64,000 nucleotides of DNA. Source: Gigaspora margarita. Lineage: Eukaryota > Glomeromycota > Glomeromycetes > Diversisporales > Gigasporaceae. Under the pieces are notes generated by a model, which did not search any database, was not told where the DNA came from, and saw only the letters and a list, made by a program, of their open reading frames with translations. The stretch covers positions 270,818 to 334,817 of the forward strand of contig WTPW01000156.1 in NCBI GenBank assembly GCA_009809945.1. Reading direction: 5' to 3'. Shown one piece after another: positions 1 to 13,369 of this stretch; the first letter of the stretch is position 1; every line of letters begins with the position of its first letter. Made by a program: the position numbers and the translations under genes.

Positions 1-470
1 CTTGATATTTGCATAGAATAGCTACTGTCAGAGAATATACCAGATTGGGAAATCAGATTCAAGAATGATCTACACATTGATTCTCACATTTGATTGGCTT
101 TTGCACACGTTTTTGTAACCATTTTTTGGAAATTTTTTATTCATTTAATTCAATTTAACAAACTCGCAAATAGATATATAACTAGGTTTTTGAAGACGTC
201 AAGTTTAATTAATCCACAATAATCCACTTTTAATAAATTATTGCTTTCTGCAGGAATTTTTTTGATAGAAATATTATTTTCTTTTGCATATTGGTGAATT
301 ACAACTACAACAGCTATCCAAATAAGCTCTAATGCCTGAAATGTTAATTGATAATCAATATTTTGCTCAAGTTTATCAAGAAATTTAATACCAAGCTGTA
401 TAACAAGCCCAAAAAGCTCATACCCTAAAAAGGCAACAATTAATACATTGTACATTGTTTTACTTGTATG
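1..470. other. AT-rich stretch with one short minus-strand open frame
   Basis: The only open frame (455 to 150, minus, 101 aa) reads as a hydrophobic start followed by a Lys-rich part. It has no motif I know and no exon partners, so it is not called as a gene. Confidence 0.3.
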
Positions 471-499
471 CCATTGTCATAGAATACAACATACTTCTT

Positions 500-660
500 G
501 TTCTTCATTCTTGTAATCCTTCATATTAGTATTCTGTATAATTCAGACTGGGTGGGTATTTTTAAAGATCCGTACCTAGTCCAAATATCAACTCAGATCT
601 AAAATTAGAATCTGATTCTGTATCACTTCATTCAGGTCTGAGCCCAGATTTATGAAATTT
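500..660 (-). repeat. Partial copy of the TAGTGTT / ggtcc-rich element
   Basis: Read on the minus strand it contains aatacccacccagtctgaat and agaatactaat, matching the subterminal part of the copy that starts at 63826 (aatacccagtccggtctatt). The terminal end is missing. Confidence 0.4.
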
Positions 661-1914
661 CAAAAAATTTATAAACATAAAGTTGTTTAAATAATGAAGA
701 GCCCAAGTGCTCTCACTAAAAAACAAAAAAAAGTGATAATTACTAGCATCACATAATCGATTAAATTGTTATATCTTACTTTACAATCATAATCGCAATC
801 ACAATTATTAATTGTTATTAATTATAAAGGTTACAATATTAATGATAAAAATAATAAACCTAATTTTATTAAAAATCTAATAATCATTATAATATATAAT
901 AATTTATCTAAATCACTACCCAAACATCAATTTCTAGCCTTAACTCTAAACTAAATTCTCAAATTGCTATATATTACCAATTTTAATGCCTTTTATACAA
1001 AAAGTCAAGACCACTTATAAAACCTTCAAATAAAAAAAACCAAAAAATGACAAAACACCTGACAAAGACCCACTTATGTCAAGAAAACCACCAACTAACA
1101 ATGGCTCTGAAGAATGCAATTCAGATACATTCATAACAGTGATGACAACCCAAAAACATGATATAGAACTGTTGTAAAAAACAAACAACGATATGCACTG
1201 AATAATACATCAACTAAAAACACTAAAATTTGAAACTTTTTATCTGAAGAAAAACAAAAACTGCAAAAGTTAGTACAAAGATAAACAGTAAACATGCACA
1301 AAACAAAACTAACTAAACTAATAAAGCTAGTAATAAAAAGATATATCAAAACCAACGATTATAGATCAACTAATAATACTATACCAAGCCCAATGACAAA
1401 AAGCACAGAAGCTGTTCCTGTACAAAAAAAAAAAGCATGAAAATTTAATACTAAGAACTAAACAAAGATACTAAAAAAAAGATACTGCTAGCAACAAATG
1501 ATGCCACAAGTCTACTAACTAAAAACCAACTAGTGACACTACAAGCCCAATACAAAAGACTAATTAATAACATTACAAGTCTGATGGTGAAAGTCTATTA
1601 ATGATATCACAACAAGTTCTAGTGAGCCCAAACAACAAAGCCGACTAATAGTATCACAAGCCATAACAATAAAAAGTACCAAAATTCAAACTGTTTATGA
1701 ACAAAATAGAGAAAATGCAAAAGTTAGTACAAGAACTAGACACAAATATAAAAAAAACAAATAATCCTAATAAATGGCGCTAGTGACAAAGATGTACTAA
1801 AATGAACAACACCAATACAAAAAAAGACTAACCAATGATTACCGTTACCTGATTTTGAAAAAGAAACATGTATAAAAGAAAAAAAAATATTAAAAATACT
1901 TGACTGCAGAACTG
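661..1914. repeat. Imperfect tandem repeats, no gene
   Basis: AT-rich. Between about 1220 and 1740 short words recur (tgcaaaagttagtac at two places; ctaataatactat, acaagcccaat and similar). Probably the interior of the element whose end lies at 1915-2097. No coding signal. Confidence 0.4.
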
Positions 1915-2097
1915 TAAAAAAATCTAAATTAGCCAATTAGCATTAAGTATTATTCTAATAGACCAGATCAAGTATTACCTGAGCGGACCTTTGTGTAGGT
2001 CTGAACCTGTATTGAATCTGAAAAATTAAGGGTCCAAACTCAGTTCGTCAACAGACCAGACCAGACCTAGACTGGACCCAGATCTTTTGCAAAACAC
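1915..2097 (-). mobile_element. End of a hAT-like element, TAGTGTT family
   Basis: On the minus strand it starts tagtgttttgcaaaagatct and runs gggtccagtctaggtctggt, then the ggactgagttt.. region. It matches the plus-strand copy at 63826-64000 along about 170 bp. The start TAGTG and repeated ggtcc words fit hAT ends with subterminal motif arrays (inference). Confidence 0.65.
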
Positions 2098-5010
2098 TAC
2101 TTCATACAATGATATATTGCTTCATTATACACCAAATTCAGTACACTATTTTCTGTATAACCAAAATCTTCTAAATACATATCTACAGCTTGATGAACAT
2201 TCTCATTTTTGCTTGGAGCTTCTCTAGCTTCAAGAATTACAATATTTGGGGTACTAAAAATGATGCTGATTCAGTATTTTCTTTAAGAGCTATGTTAATA
2301 TGTTTGATTTCAAATATTTGTTCTTGATTAATTAATTGGCTAAAAATTGTATCTATTTTTTTATTCCATATTTTTATTATAGGACTTATACCAAAAAGGT
2401 CTTGAATTTCAAATTATTCTAAGTTGGAAAGCTCTAAACACTCGAACTGGAAAACCATTCATAGTATTGCATGTGTAGTAGTATGAACTATATTATAGAT
2501 ATTACTATATTGAAATGTTTTCTTTTTCCTATCAATATTATCTATAACTACAAGTTTTAAAATATTTGAATTTGTATTTATATCTAGGAGCCTTAAACGA
2601 GGAACTGTAGCTTATATTCATTTTTTTTGAATACTTGCTTCATGGTCTCTAACATATGCTACAACCTGAACTGCATTAAAAATTTTGTACAATAATCCTA
2701 TTATTTGTAGTTGCCGACAAAGAGAAGAAAGCACATGAGTAAACCATATTTTCCAATTAGAAAAAGCAAGAGTAAGTAATATTGAAAAGAAGAAAAAGAA
2801 AGTATTTTAATTTTTTTTATCTAATAGTGAAGGTGGCAAATTTTATTCTCTTTGTTTTCTAGCTAATACTTTATTTTTATTTTCTATTAGAACTAAAATA
2901 AAACTTGAAAAAAGGTTACAAGAGATAATAGCATAGCATTATAATATTCATTAAAAGATTTTGGCTTTTCAAGTGATATTAAGTTTTGTTTAAGCTTTGG
3001 TCATTCTTGTAATACAGAATGGGCAAGTATTTTTTAAAATCTTTGCATATAGTAGGCTTTAATTGTACAGCTTGCTTTTTTTCATTAATATCAATTTTTT
3101 TAATAGCAAATGCTATTTTAATTAAAAAAAACTAGAAGCTATAGATGTTGATATTATAGCATTATTCTCTAACTCGAGAATATTAGTAATAATATTCAAT
3201 AATTTGACAAGTTCATTTAATAAAAAATCTTTAAAATATTATTACTTGATTCTGCAATTTGTTCAATCTATTTATTAAATAACTTCAAAGCAAGTATAGT
3301 ATCTGTATTATGTTCTCCTCATTCTGTACATGTAACTATTAGTTTTTTAATTCCTAACTGAACATGCAAATGACCTCCATTTGTTGTAAAGCAATCTGTG
3401 CAAATAAATCAGGGTTTATTATTGTCTAATAATTCAGTTGATAGTCCTTCATAATTAGTAATTGTCAGACAGTTATATAATTCATGATATAGAATTTGAA
3501 TTATGTGTTCACAAACTTTTTGGGTATGTAATAAACATGTTTTGTCTCTTGTAAAAAAGCATTTTATTTTGGGGATGCCTATTTCCACCATGGTATTTTG
3601 CTATTTCCACTATAGTTACACAAGAATTTCTATTTTTAGTATTTAATATAATATATTATAAATTTACTATAATTCTAACCCTAAAACTAATAAGTAAACT
3701 TTCTTTGGTTCCTAGTTAAAAGTTGTAGAGCTCATTTTTCTGATTCTAATGGTAGTTAAATCATCAAAATCGGCCCAGTGGATCCCAAGATACTTGGGAT
3801 CAAAAAAGAAAACATAAGGATCAGCAAATTCACTGTTACACAAACTATTCATTTTTCTTTACATACATTTTGAAACATTTTTTTATTATAGTGAAAAATT
3901 TTACTAAGAAACTAATAAAACTCATTTTAAGAAACTATATTTTATTGAGCTAAAGAACAACTTTACTTAAGAGCCCAAAGTCAATTGTGATAATAAAATT
4001 CTGTGCAAATCACGATTTTTCGTTTGACAGATTTTTTTTAACTTCTTTACATATGTTTTGAGAAGTTTTTTATTGTAGTGAAAAATTTACTAAGAAAATA
4101 ATAAAACACGTCTTTATTTAAGAACTCAAAGTCAATTGTGATAATAAAATTCTGCACAAATCATGATTTTCCATTTGATAGCGTTTTTATTCTTTGTGTA
4201 ACAGTGAATTTGCTGATCCTTATGTTCTCTTCTTTGATCCCAAGTATCTTGGGATCCACTGGGCCGATTTTGATGATTTAACTACCATTAGAATTAGAAA
4301 AATGAGCTCTACAACTTTCAATTAGAGGCCAAAGAAGGTTTACTTATCTGTTATTAGTTTTTAGAGTTAGGGTTAGGGTTGGGGTTAAAATTAAAGTTAG
4401 AATTAATTCTAAAAATAGAAAATTTTGTGTAACTATGGTGGAAATAGCAAAATACCATGGTGGAAGTAGTAGCCCCCTTTATTTTATTACAAAAAAGATA
4501 GTGACATGATGCAATCATACTTTCTTCTGTTGATATTTTGTTTCTTATACCTGAATGTAAATACTTCAGATCATAGTTATAATGCTGCATACAAAAACCT
4601 AGTTATGAGATATCTTTATCAAGATTTTTTACAACCTGAGAGTCAACTTCCTACATACCTGATAGTTGATTTATACTTCAAACTTTTACATTATTGCATC
4701 TTTGAATTATGGTTGATTTATTGCTAATTTCATTATCAATTACAGCACAAATTGTAAATCTTGTAGAATTTTCTATATCAGAAGAAAGTAATATATCAAA
4801 TTCTGCATTAAATATTTCTATCTCATTATTACACTTTTAAATAATTTATTACTCTTGATTAATTCATCTGTTTCTTCTACAGATCTAATTATTTCTTTTA
4901 TTTGGTTATACAAATGTGAGAGCATCATTATGTGCTACTGTTTGTTTAATACCAGTATCAAATTCTGGGCTTTCTTCAAAGTTGAATAAAGCTTTATATA
5001 AGTAACCCAT
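2098..5010 (-). pseudogene. Decayed coding relic of unknown family, split by a fold-back element
   Basis: On the minus strand, stretches of protein-like sequence with stops and shifts can be followed: 4.9 kb (MGYLYKALFNFEESPEFD), 4.47-4.59 kb (HYNYDLKYLHSGIRNK), 3.4-3.58 kb (IPKIKCFFTRDKTCLLHTQK), 3.2-3.4 kb (GGHLHVQLGIKKLIVTCTE) and 2.2-2.7 kb (QVVAYVRDHEAS, HTTTHAMLWMVFQFE). Reading on both sides of 3585-4465 suggests that one older gene was interrupted by the palindromic element there. I do not recognise the family; repeat-borne origin is likely. Boundaries are approximate. Confidence 0.45.
3585..4465. repeat. Long fold-back palindrome inserted in the coding relic
   Basis: Mirror-image arms: the left begins tatttccaccatggtatttt and the right ends with its complement near 4465. 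Inner arm words gggatccactgggccgattt and aacagtgaatttgctgatcc match across the axis. The right arm carries a TTAGGG-like tract at 4361-4386 that is much reduced in the left arm. Central units include accaactttactta-type words shared with other fold-backs. Confidence 0.85.
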
Positions 5011-5150
5011 TTTTTTTTTTTTTAAACACACCTGAATTTTGATGTTGCAGTTTTCAAAAAAAAAATTATTGATTAGTAGAATATTAAAAATGAAATATGT
5101 GTTGATACTATAGTAATAATTGAAATTCTTTGTAGTTAGCAAGCTAAATA

Positions 5151-5495
5151 GATCACTATTTATACCGCTTATATACTCTATAATTGGTGGTTATTATGCA
5201 AAATTTAAATATTCTATATAGCAATTTATAAATTATCAATAAATTTTAATAAATTAAACTTACAAGATTTATAAATTTTAATAAAGTAAAAAAGGCAATA
5301 CTTTTTGTACACTCTGTTTTTGCTATTTATATCCAGCCTATATATAATAATACATTATAGTTTTTAATTAAGATGCTAATTGTACCTCTCATTTTTGCTA
5401 TTTGTACTCTTTTCTATATCAATAACTAATTATTTATCACTATACAGGAGTTTAATTTATATTTTTAATTATTTTTTTAATAAAATAAAGGTTTT
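5151..5495. other. AT-rich spacer
   Basis: Nothing recognised apart from short AT runs. Confidence 0.3.
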
Positions 5496-5610
5496 ACCAT
5501 ATTGTTGTGAAATAACAGGCATGGTTATTATTTAGAGGTTTGCCTGAATTAAGCTTAATTTAGGCTGAAATTTGTAATTTCACCTGCACATTATTTCATG
5601 ACAATATGGT
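5496..5610. repeat. Short palindromic element
   Basis: Ends ttaccatattgttgtgaaat and its approximate complement near 5610 (tatttcatgacaatatggta). About 115 bp; the inner word aattaagcttaatt is itself a palindrome. Confidence 0.6.
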
Positions 5611-5701
5611 ATGATTGTTTTGTACAACAAAATTATGTAACAATTGTACAAATAGCAATTTCCAATAAAGGCAAGCTACAATATTATAATTAATTATATT
5701 A

Positions 5702-6348
5702 TCCCTTAAATGGTAAGCAATTGCAGGCAAATTTGCCTGCAATTTTTTCTATAAACATTTTTTTGATTTAGCTTTTTAAATATTTAAAATATTTAAATAA
5801 AATTTTATACAATAATATTTGTAAATAAAGATTATATTTTTGCTATCTTTGTATTTAAATAAATTGTAGTTGCTTATAAGCCCAAAATATACAAATTTCA
5901 AAAAAATTTTTTAACTAAAAAATTATTTTAAACCTTTTTGGCGAACTCTTTAAATATTAATTTTAGATCTATTGTTTTTAATACAACTTTATAGATTATA
6001 TAAAGAATTACAATTTTTATTATTACAAGTTTTATGATTTACTTGTAAAAATTAGTACTTGTCTTAAGAGCAAAAATTTTTTTTAGCTTCGGGAACATAT
6101 AAAATTTTAGAAAATATAAAAAAATTTTAATAGTAAACTCTAAAGTTACACAAACTTTGAACTTTAATTAATTAAAAATTATTTAATAATTTTAAAAAAT
6201 TTTTATAATAAAGTTAATAAAATATATTTCAAATAATATATTATATAAAATAAAAAATTTCCAAATTATTTATTTGTTGTTTTATTTAAAAAAACCTTAA
6301 ATATTTTCAAAATTGCAGGCAAATTTGCCTGCAAGACCTTTTAAGGGA
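5702..6348 (-). mobile_element. TA-flanked TIR element, CAGGCAAATTTGCCTG family, copy 1
   Basis: 647 bp between TA dinucleotides (5700-5701, 6349-6350). Ends tcccttaaa / tttaaggga. Next to each end sits the 16-bp perfect palindrome caggcaaatttgcctg. Its body matches copy 2 (19503-20145) in the opposite orientation, for example the word tatatgttcccg. Non-autonomous, with no coding capacity. Confidence 0.8.
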
Positions 6349-7560
6349 TAAATTTTTTAATTAATTATGTTCAATTACAATTTTTTTTTAATAAAAAAAA
6401 ACTACCAATTTGTAATTTAACCTAGAATTTATTATTTTTTTTTGTACCCAAATAATTTTTAATAAAATTTTTTATGGATGTTCTTTTTGTAACAATTGCA
6501 TTTTTATTAAAATTTCTTTAAATAACATTTTGCTATTTAATACTAATGTTTGGTAACACTCATAAATTTAATAGCTTTAATAAGGCTTGATACTAATCAT
6601 TATGGTCAACCTAAACATTTAGCTAATTTTGATTATGGCCAAAAAACAAGCAATCAATTATTGTGGTTTAAAAAAAAAATGTGAAATTTGCAGATCAAAA
6701 AAAAAGAGAAATCGATTCTGATTTCTTTAACATTTTTTTAGACTTTTAAATTGACTTTTATCAATTTTTAATATATTTGACTGAACATTTTTGTAGAAAT
6801 GCTATAAAAGTTGTAGATTTATTATCTTGTAACAAAACTTTTGTAAGAATATTATTTGCACATTCATTATTTTGCAAAGAATTTGAGTAGTTGTTTTTTT
6901 TAAGCTAATAAATTTACATGCATGAGTGAAAAGAAATTTCAGAGTTGTACCAAATTCAAACTTATAAAAATTATATATGATTCTAGCAAATTAGTTTGTT
7001 TATTACTAAAAGAATCACAAATTTTCAATAAGTTTTAGATATAAAGTTGCATAATAAATATATTTTGTTCTGTGATATAATTTTTGATTATTAGTTAAGT
7101 ATTTTTTTTAAAAAAACAATATATATATATGTATCTCCTTATAATAAAATTATTATCTCATCACAAGTGTCCTGTACATTTTTACTAATCATTTTCACAT
7201 ATGAAAATTAGATGGCATAAATGGTCATGATCACATGTTATAAGAAATTCACAATATTGATATCAAATACATGTCATTAATGTTAATGGCCTTATGATAT
7301 ATAGTATCATATTTAATTGCTTGTTTGGTAAGTATAAGTGTGTAAATGAAGTTTAGCTTTTAAGGGTATGTGTAATTTATAGTAATAGATCAATTACAAA
7401 TAATGATAAATCTGTTACACATTAATTATCAGCAGATTTATATATCATCATAAATGACAAATTTTCCCACATTCTAATTATAGCTTTTTGGATATGGCAA
7501 AGTTGATTGAATTTTTTTAATAAATCAGCATTAATCAATTTGCTTTTCTTTTAAAGAATT
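6349..7560. other. AT-rich stretch without recognisable features
   Basis: Stops in all frames, A/T homopolymers and a short ta microsatellite near 7121. No inverted-repeat pair found by eye. Confidence 0.3.
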
Positions 7561-8290
7561 GGGTTTTGTTTGTTATAGCATTTTGTATTTTTGAAATTGG
7601 ATTAACTGAAATATGGACAATATTAATAATATGCGTTAGTAAGTTACATACTGTGTATCACTAAAATAGTAAGATTTATAACAATATCATGATAGAAACC
7701 ATAATAATTCCAATGTGAACTAATTTAACCTCAACCCTGTATTGTGATTATTAGAATAGTACTCAAGTTTTGTATGAGGATTTTTAATAGTAATTCATAA
7801 TAAAAACCACAATAATTTGATCAAAATCAACCTTAAAATGTATTATCTGTCGAATAGGTTTGTAACTAAATTTTTCATAGTAATTCATAATAGAAATTAC
7901 AGTGATTCTAATACAAAATAATTCACCTTTTCATCATTACTAAAATAGTGAGTTCTGTAGTAAAATTTAAAAATTGAGTTTTATTTATTATGGGCACTTT
8001 GTATCTTTGAAATTAGATTACCATAATAATTTCAACACAAAATAATTAAACCCTAATACTGCATTGTGATTATTATAATAATGCACAAGTTTTATATGAG
8101 AATTTTTAACAGTAATTCATAATATAAACCAATATTTTATTCATTGAGTAGGTTTGTAACAGAATTTTTTATAGTAATTCATGATAGAAATTACATAATT
8201 CTAATACAAATAAGACTTTATAATTACAAAATAATGAGTTCTATAGCAAAATTTTAAAAAATCAATTATAGGCACTTTGTATTATAAAGG
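7560..8290. repeat. Degenerate tandem duplication
   Basis: Words such as tagtaattcataat, tgtattgtgattatta and cactttgtat recur at offsets of about 320-410 bp (7.56-7.97 against 7.97-8.28 kb). Two diverged units and a fragment of a third. Confidence 0.6.
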
Positions 8291-8331
8291 GCACCAGCGG
8301 CACCTCACAAACACTTGTACTATATAATATA

Positions 8332-8673
8332 TGGGGTGTCCTCAATTAAAACAGCCCATATTTACATATATCTTATTTTGAGATAATTGAGTTTAATCAA
8401 ATTGTTTTGATTTTCAGACTGATTGCGGGATTAATCAAATTTCACGATTTTGATTGGTTAAAGGCAACATGTGACTATCGGGCAATCTCGTGATGTGCGG
8501 GCTCTACGCAGCCTCATGTAATTTTTCTTTTACATTATCTTGATTTTTTATTATGCATATCGACTTTCATTTATAATTGAAAAATGTCGACCATGTCCAA
8601 ATTTATATGAATCTAATAAAAACTCAATTTTCAAAAATTGTAAATATGGGCTGTTTTAATTGGGGACACCCCA
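8332..8673. mobile_element. TA-flanked MITE
   Basis: 342 bp. Ends tggggtgtcctcaattaaaa and the near-exact complement ttttaattggggacacccca, flanked by TA on both sides. Arms extend through cagcccatatttac for more than 30 bp. Confidence 0.8.
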
Positions 8674-8904
8674 TATATACACACAGAAGTCATTATATAA
8701 ATATTAGTTGCATTGTCAAATGTAATGTTAAAGAAATCACCAATTAAAAATTAGAATCATTGATTTCTTTTTTTTTCCTGATTGCATATTTTTGCAACTG
8801 CAATAAATAACCTTGCAAGAATTGCACAAATAGAATTTGTTCCTTGAGCTACTGATAATAATAAAAATAATGAATCAAGACTACAAAAATTATAAAACAG
8901 ATTA

Positions 8905-9157
8905 GGGTGCTCTCAAACACCTAAATTAATAGGTCAGTGCACAATTTTGTAATTAATAGCAAATAAATTATTTGGTCAAGTGAGTTCAATGTCACAATCA
9001 AAAAAAGATGGTCAGAGTCCATCTTTTTTTATTATAGAGTTGCATTGAATGGCTAAAATTCAATATCTGTATTTTGCAAAATGACCTTTGGAAAAATTAT
9101 CATAAGGCTTACTTCAATTAATACTCATGCATAATCTCTATAACTGGCAAAGCACCC
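8905..9157. mobile_element. Small TIR element with TA flanks
   Basis: Ends gggtgct / agcaccc flanked by TTA/TAA. A central hairpin (agatggtcagagtccatct) lies near 9007. Short TIRs, so moderate support. Confidence 0.5.
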
Positions 9158-11958
9158 TAATATTAAATATATATTTTTTTGTAAGCATATATGATCTGTG
9201 GTAGTGTTCTCCCCGCTACATGCATTTAAATAAAATTTATAAGCAAACAAAAAATTTTTATTTAAAATAAAAAAAAAGTTGATAAATATTTCAACTTGTT
9301 TCTATACCAAACTAACAATCTTGTAGGATACAATTAATTGAACCATTATTGATGTTCTCATAATAGTAATTTGTTAAAAGGTTTGAGTTCAAAGTTTTCA
9401 CAAAAGTAATTTTGCAAAAAGTTGAGTTCAGTGTTTTTCAAAAAACAGTTTCTTCCAATCAGAAGTAGTAGAGGAAATTAGGGCTCTCCCATCCTGATAC
9501 AAAAATAAAAAAAAAACTTGAATCATCTATAAAACAAGAATAACATTGCAAATAATGCTAAAATTGATATGAAATGAATAGTTATGGTTAACTCCATTTA
9601 AATTTAAAGGCTAAAAGTATGCTAAGAATCTTACTAAAATTAGTAAAGTTCTTACAAAATGCACTAGATAATGCTTTTCTTTCCAAGATCCAGAGAGTTA
9701 ACATGGTGTTCTTCTTCTTTCTGATCCAAGGTTATTCTTTTAGCTAAGATTTAATGAAGTCAACACATTTTCTCCTTCCCAACTATAAAATAGGTTAATG
9801 GTCTTGCAAAGTTGTTGTTTTAAATCTTATTGCAAAAGCTTGCTTGCAACTTCATTTTTGTAGTAGGAACTTTATCAGTTATATGATTTTGATTCTTAGT
9901 ACTATAAGTTATGAAACGAAGGGGCATCTTCGAAGACATGATTCTTTTGAAGTTTATTATTTTTCTCTTACATTTAAATATAGAGATAATAAAGTATTTG
10001 TATTACTAATTGTTTTTGTGTCCAGAATGCAGTTTATTTTTATAAAACCTCTAAAAGTGATGATTAAAAATGCCCTCCTATTGCAATTTACTATAAAAAT
10101 TGATAATTTTATATGAGTATCAATCACTCAAATTTTATAGTAAAAAATTTATTCATCTAATCTGTGTGATATCTCGATCAACTGATATCTTAAATTTTAA
10201 AATTTAACAATCTATTAGATGCTAATATGTGTATAAAGAGTTTTGTATTAAAATTAAATTGCTAACAGATAACAAGAAAAATAATAATTAAATTAATAAA
10301 TATACTATAAATAAATTAAAAGGAATAGTAAACAATTGCAAGTAAAAAGTATGCAAAACTCAAACCTATCTTCCAATAGTTTTGACAAGTTTTTCAATTT
10401 TCTTATTAGATTTAAGATTACAGAAGTTGAACTCAGTTTTGACTTTAATCAATATTAAATCTTCAGGCTTTGTCTAATGAATATAATCTAAACATACTAC
10501 CAATCTTAAGAACAAACTCACTTACTAGAAATCTAACTAAAAAAACTATTTTTTTTGTTTTAGAGATTATTATATAGTATAGCAACTGAATTTAAAAAAA
10601 AAAACATTCTTTTTAAAACAAGAGTTGATGCCCTCCTGGTCTTTTATATCACAGTATTAAACCTTTTTTCTTTGTGTGTTAGATATAGTAATAAGTTCAT
10701 CAGCTTGCTGTGTAGACATCTTGCTTTTTTCTTTTGCACTAAAAATAAATTCCTAGTATAAAGAAATGGCAATAAATGCTTCTTAGCTAAGTTCTGAATT
10801 ACCTAACCGATTACTGAATTATTTTAACAGTATATTAAACAGAAGGTATATTTTTAGTTTTATTATGTCGTAACCTTTGCAATTGGTATTTGTAGCTGTC
10901 AATTCGATTTTGGACTGCAAAGTATTACATTATATATAACATATATGCATATCAATTATCCAATCAAAATTAAGCCTGCTATGCTAGATAATTCTTTGTT
11001 GTTACATACTATATTTTTTTTGTTTATTGTATATGAATTGATCTTTATCGCCTAATATTACATATTTTCTTCAACACTTTATTGATTCACAAGGATATGG
11101 CTTTGTGACTTATAAAATTTGTATAATGAATATCTAAATATACTAAACAATTCCAATCTTTAGTATAACTCAAAATTCAAGCTAATGCCTTTAAGGATCT
11201 TTGTATTAGTATAACAGAAGAACTGCATATATCTAAACAAGATAGGAATAACTTGGAATACAAGTTTGTTCTGTTGAAAATTTTATGAAATAATCTGTGC
11301 TACCTACTATGCTGAGCATGATGGTCATAAAAAATATTAGAAAAGATAAATTATATTTTTTTTTAAAAAAAAACTTGTACTAATTATCTTCTTATTAGAT
11401 TTGGGTTAGACAAGACACCAACCAGATTCCTACTATTGCCAAAAACAAATACAGGCAGAAATGCAAAAATTATTAAATATATATGAATATTCAAATATAT
11501 TCTTTTTATATATAAAATTTTGCTAACATTTAATATTTAGGTAAGTATATATTAATCTATTTTTATTAGCTTTTTATTTATATATATATATATTAATGTT
11601 TTAATTTTTTACTTTATTATTTCTAAATTTTTTTCACTTGCTTTTTTTTTTAATAGATGTTAAATAGATACTAATCCTAAAATTATGATTCAGAAAAGAC
11701 ATAAATTTAGCAATAATGCAGACTAGAATACATAAACTACTTTTTATCATTATTAATATATTGCCTTAACAGTTAAGATTAAATTGTGTTATTGCAATTT
11801 TATTTAGATTAGTTTTTTTTATTTAATATTTATTAATATAGTTAACTGACATCTAAAATGATGCCAGCAAAATCTTGCTTTTGATTATGTATTGAATAAC
11901 TGCATTTTCACATGTTGCTTATTTGTATTTGTATAATGTGTCACCTTGATTTTTTTTA
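9158..11958. other. Long AT-rich stretch, nothing recognised
   Basis: 2.8 kb. The open frame at 9844-10116 (+) gives an unremarkable 90-aa translation without motifs. AT microsatellite near 11580. I saw no paired inverted repeats and no splice-consistent coding. Confidence 0.3.
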
Positions 11959-13004
11959 ATATCAGTCATAGGACATGTCACGCTGGGTGATGAATTATAA
12001 TAAAAACTATAATAAAAACATATGAATTTACTATAAACTTTAAGCCTCACATTATTTTCAACTTACATATTAACTTTTTTTCAAATTTTGCAATTAAGCA
12101 TATTGAAAATAAGTAGATTAAGATTACTTAGAACACTTTTTTAAAATTTTGCCAATTTTGCACTTTTCAAAATGTAACTCTGTCAAAAACAAATATTTAC
12201 AAATTTTAAATTAGCAGTTATGTGTAAAATTATGCTCTGAACAACTTTACTTAGTAACAAAATATAGGTTACCTTGTAAGAAAAATAGGTTGGCTATATG
12301 CTAAAGTTGAAAATTTTCGTTTGGCAATACAAAACCCCATTTCTTGTCAAGCTAACCTGCTTTGGGCTTCTAAGTAAACTTGTTCAGCATGTAATTCTAC
12401 TCGTATTGAGGTTAAAACGCGTTTCCTCGGACCTTTTACTAAGTGAAAAATGAGGTTAAAGTTAGAATAAAAATTTTTTTTAAAAGAAAAAAATTTTTTT
12501 TCTAGCTTTAACCCCTTTTTCACTTAGTAAAAGGTCCGAGGAAACACGTTTTGATCTCAATACGAGTAGAATTACATGCTGAACAAGTTTACTTAGAAGC
12601 CCAAAGCAGGTTAGCTTGACAAGAAATGGGTTTTGTATTGCCAAACGAAAATTTTCAACTTTAGCATATAGCCAACCTATTTTTCTTACAAGGTAACCTA
12701 TATTTGTTACTAAGTAAAGTTGTTCAGAGCATAATTTTACATATAACTGCTGATTTATAATTTGTAAATATTTGTTTTTGACAGAGTTACATTTTGAAAA
12801 AGTGCAAAATTGGCAAAATTTTAAAAAAGTGTTCTAAGTAACCTTAATCTACTATTTTCAATATGCTTAATCGCAAAATTTGAAAAAAAGTTAATATGTA
12901 AGTTGAAAATAATGTGAAGCTTAAAGTTTATAGTAAATTTATATGTTTTTATTATAAACTAATACTCATATATCAACAGGTGAGACATGTCCTATGACTG
13001 ATAT
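11959..13004. repeat. 1.05-kb fold-back palindrome
   Basis: Arms of about 500 bp mirror around 12478. Ends atatcagtcataggacatgt and the complement at 12983-13004. Matching inner words include aggttggctatatgctaaag and ggaccttttactaagtgaaa. Each arm has two copies of a word close to AGTAAACTTGTTCAG (near 12255, 12368, 12580, 12710). Arm identity is high, so it is young or homogenised. Confidence 0.9.
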
Positions 13005-13369
13005 GCACATGCTATATGATTGTCTGAAGCTTAGTGAGGACACATCTGTTTGAGTAAACTTGAATGCACGTCTATGCAATGTTAGTCAGAAACTGCCAAT
13101 AAAATTTAAGGATTGATGGTTTCCGTGATGATCTGCAGTTAGTATAACAATTGTTTTTGTGATGTTACACATTTGCAAGATTTTGTATATTTTCGCTTTG
13201 GACCTATATCAGATTCTGATTTCCTAGTTATTAGGTGATTTGTAGTTACACATTGCTAGGTAAAGTTAGACAAGTATATTTTTTGTCTAAAAAGTTCAGA
13301 TCTTTGTATCCAGGAACAGAGTATAAAATACAAAGAGTATAGTTATAACCAAGTTAAGTGATGTTAGCA
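13005..13369. other. Spacer without recognisable features
   Basis: AT-rich, stops in all frames. No repeat pair seen. Confidence 0.3.

Noticed and set aside
150-455. 101-aa open frame on the minus strand
   Set aside because: No recognised domain or splice partners; too little to call a gene.
7080-9200. CRISPR-like array from the recurring words
   Set aside because: Repeats are long, diverged and irregularly spaced, with no short constant repeats and unique spacers; the genome is also eukaryotic.
9844-10116. 90-aa open frame on the plus strand
   Set aside because: No motif, no intron signals joining it to other coding sequence.
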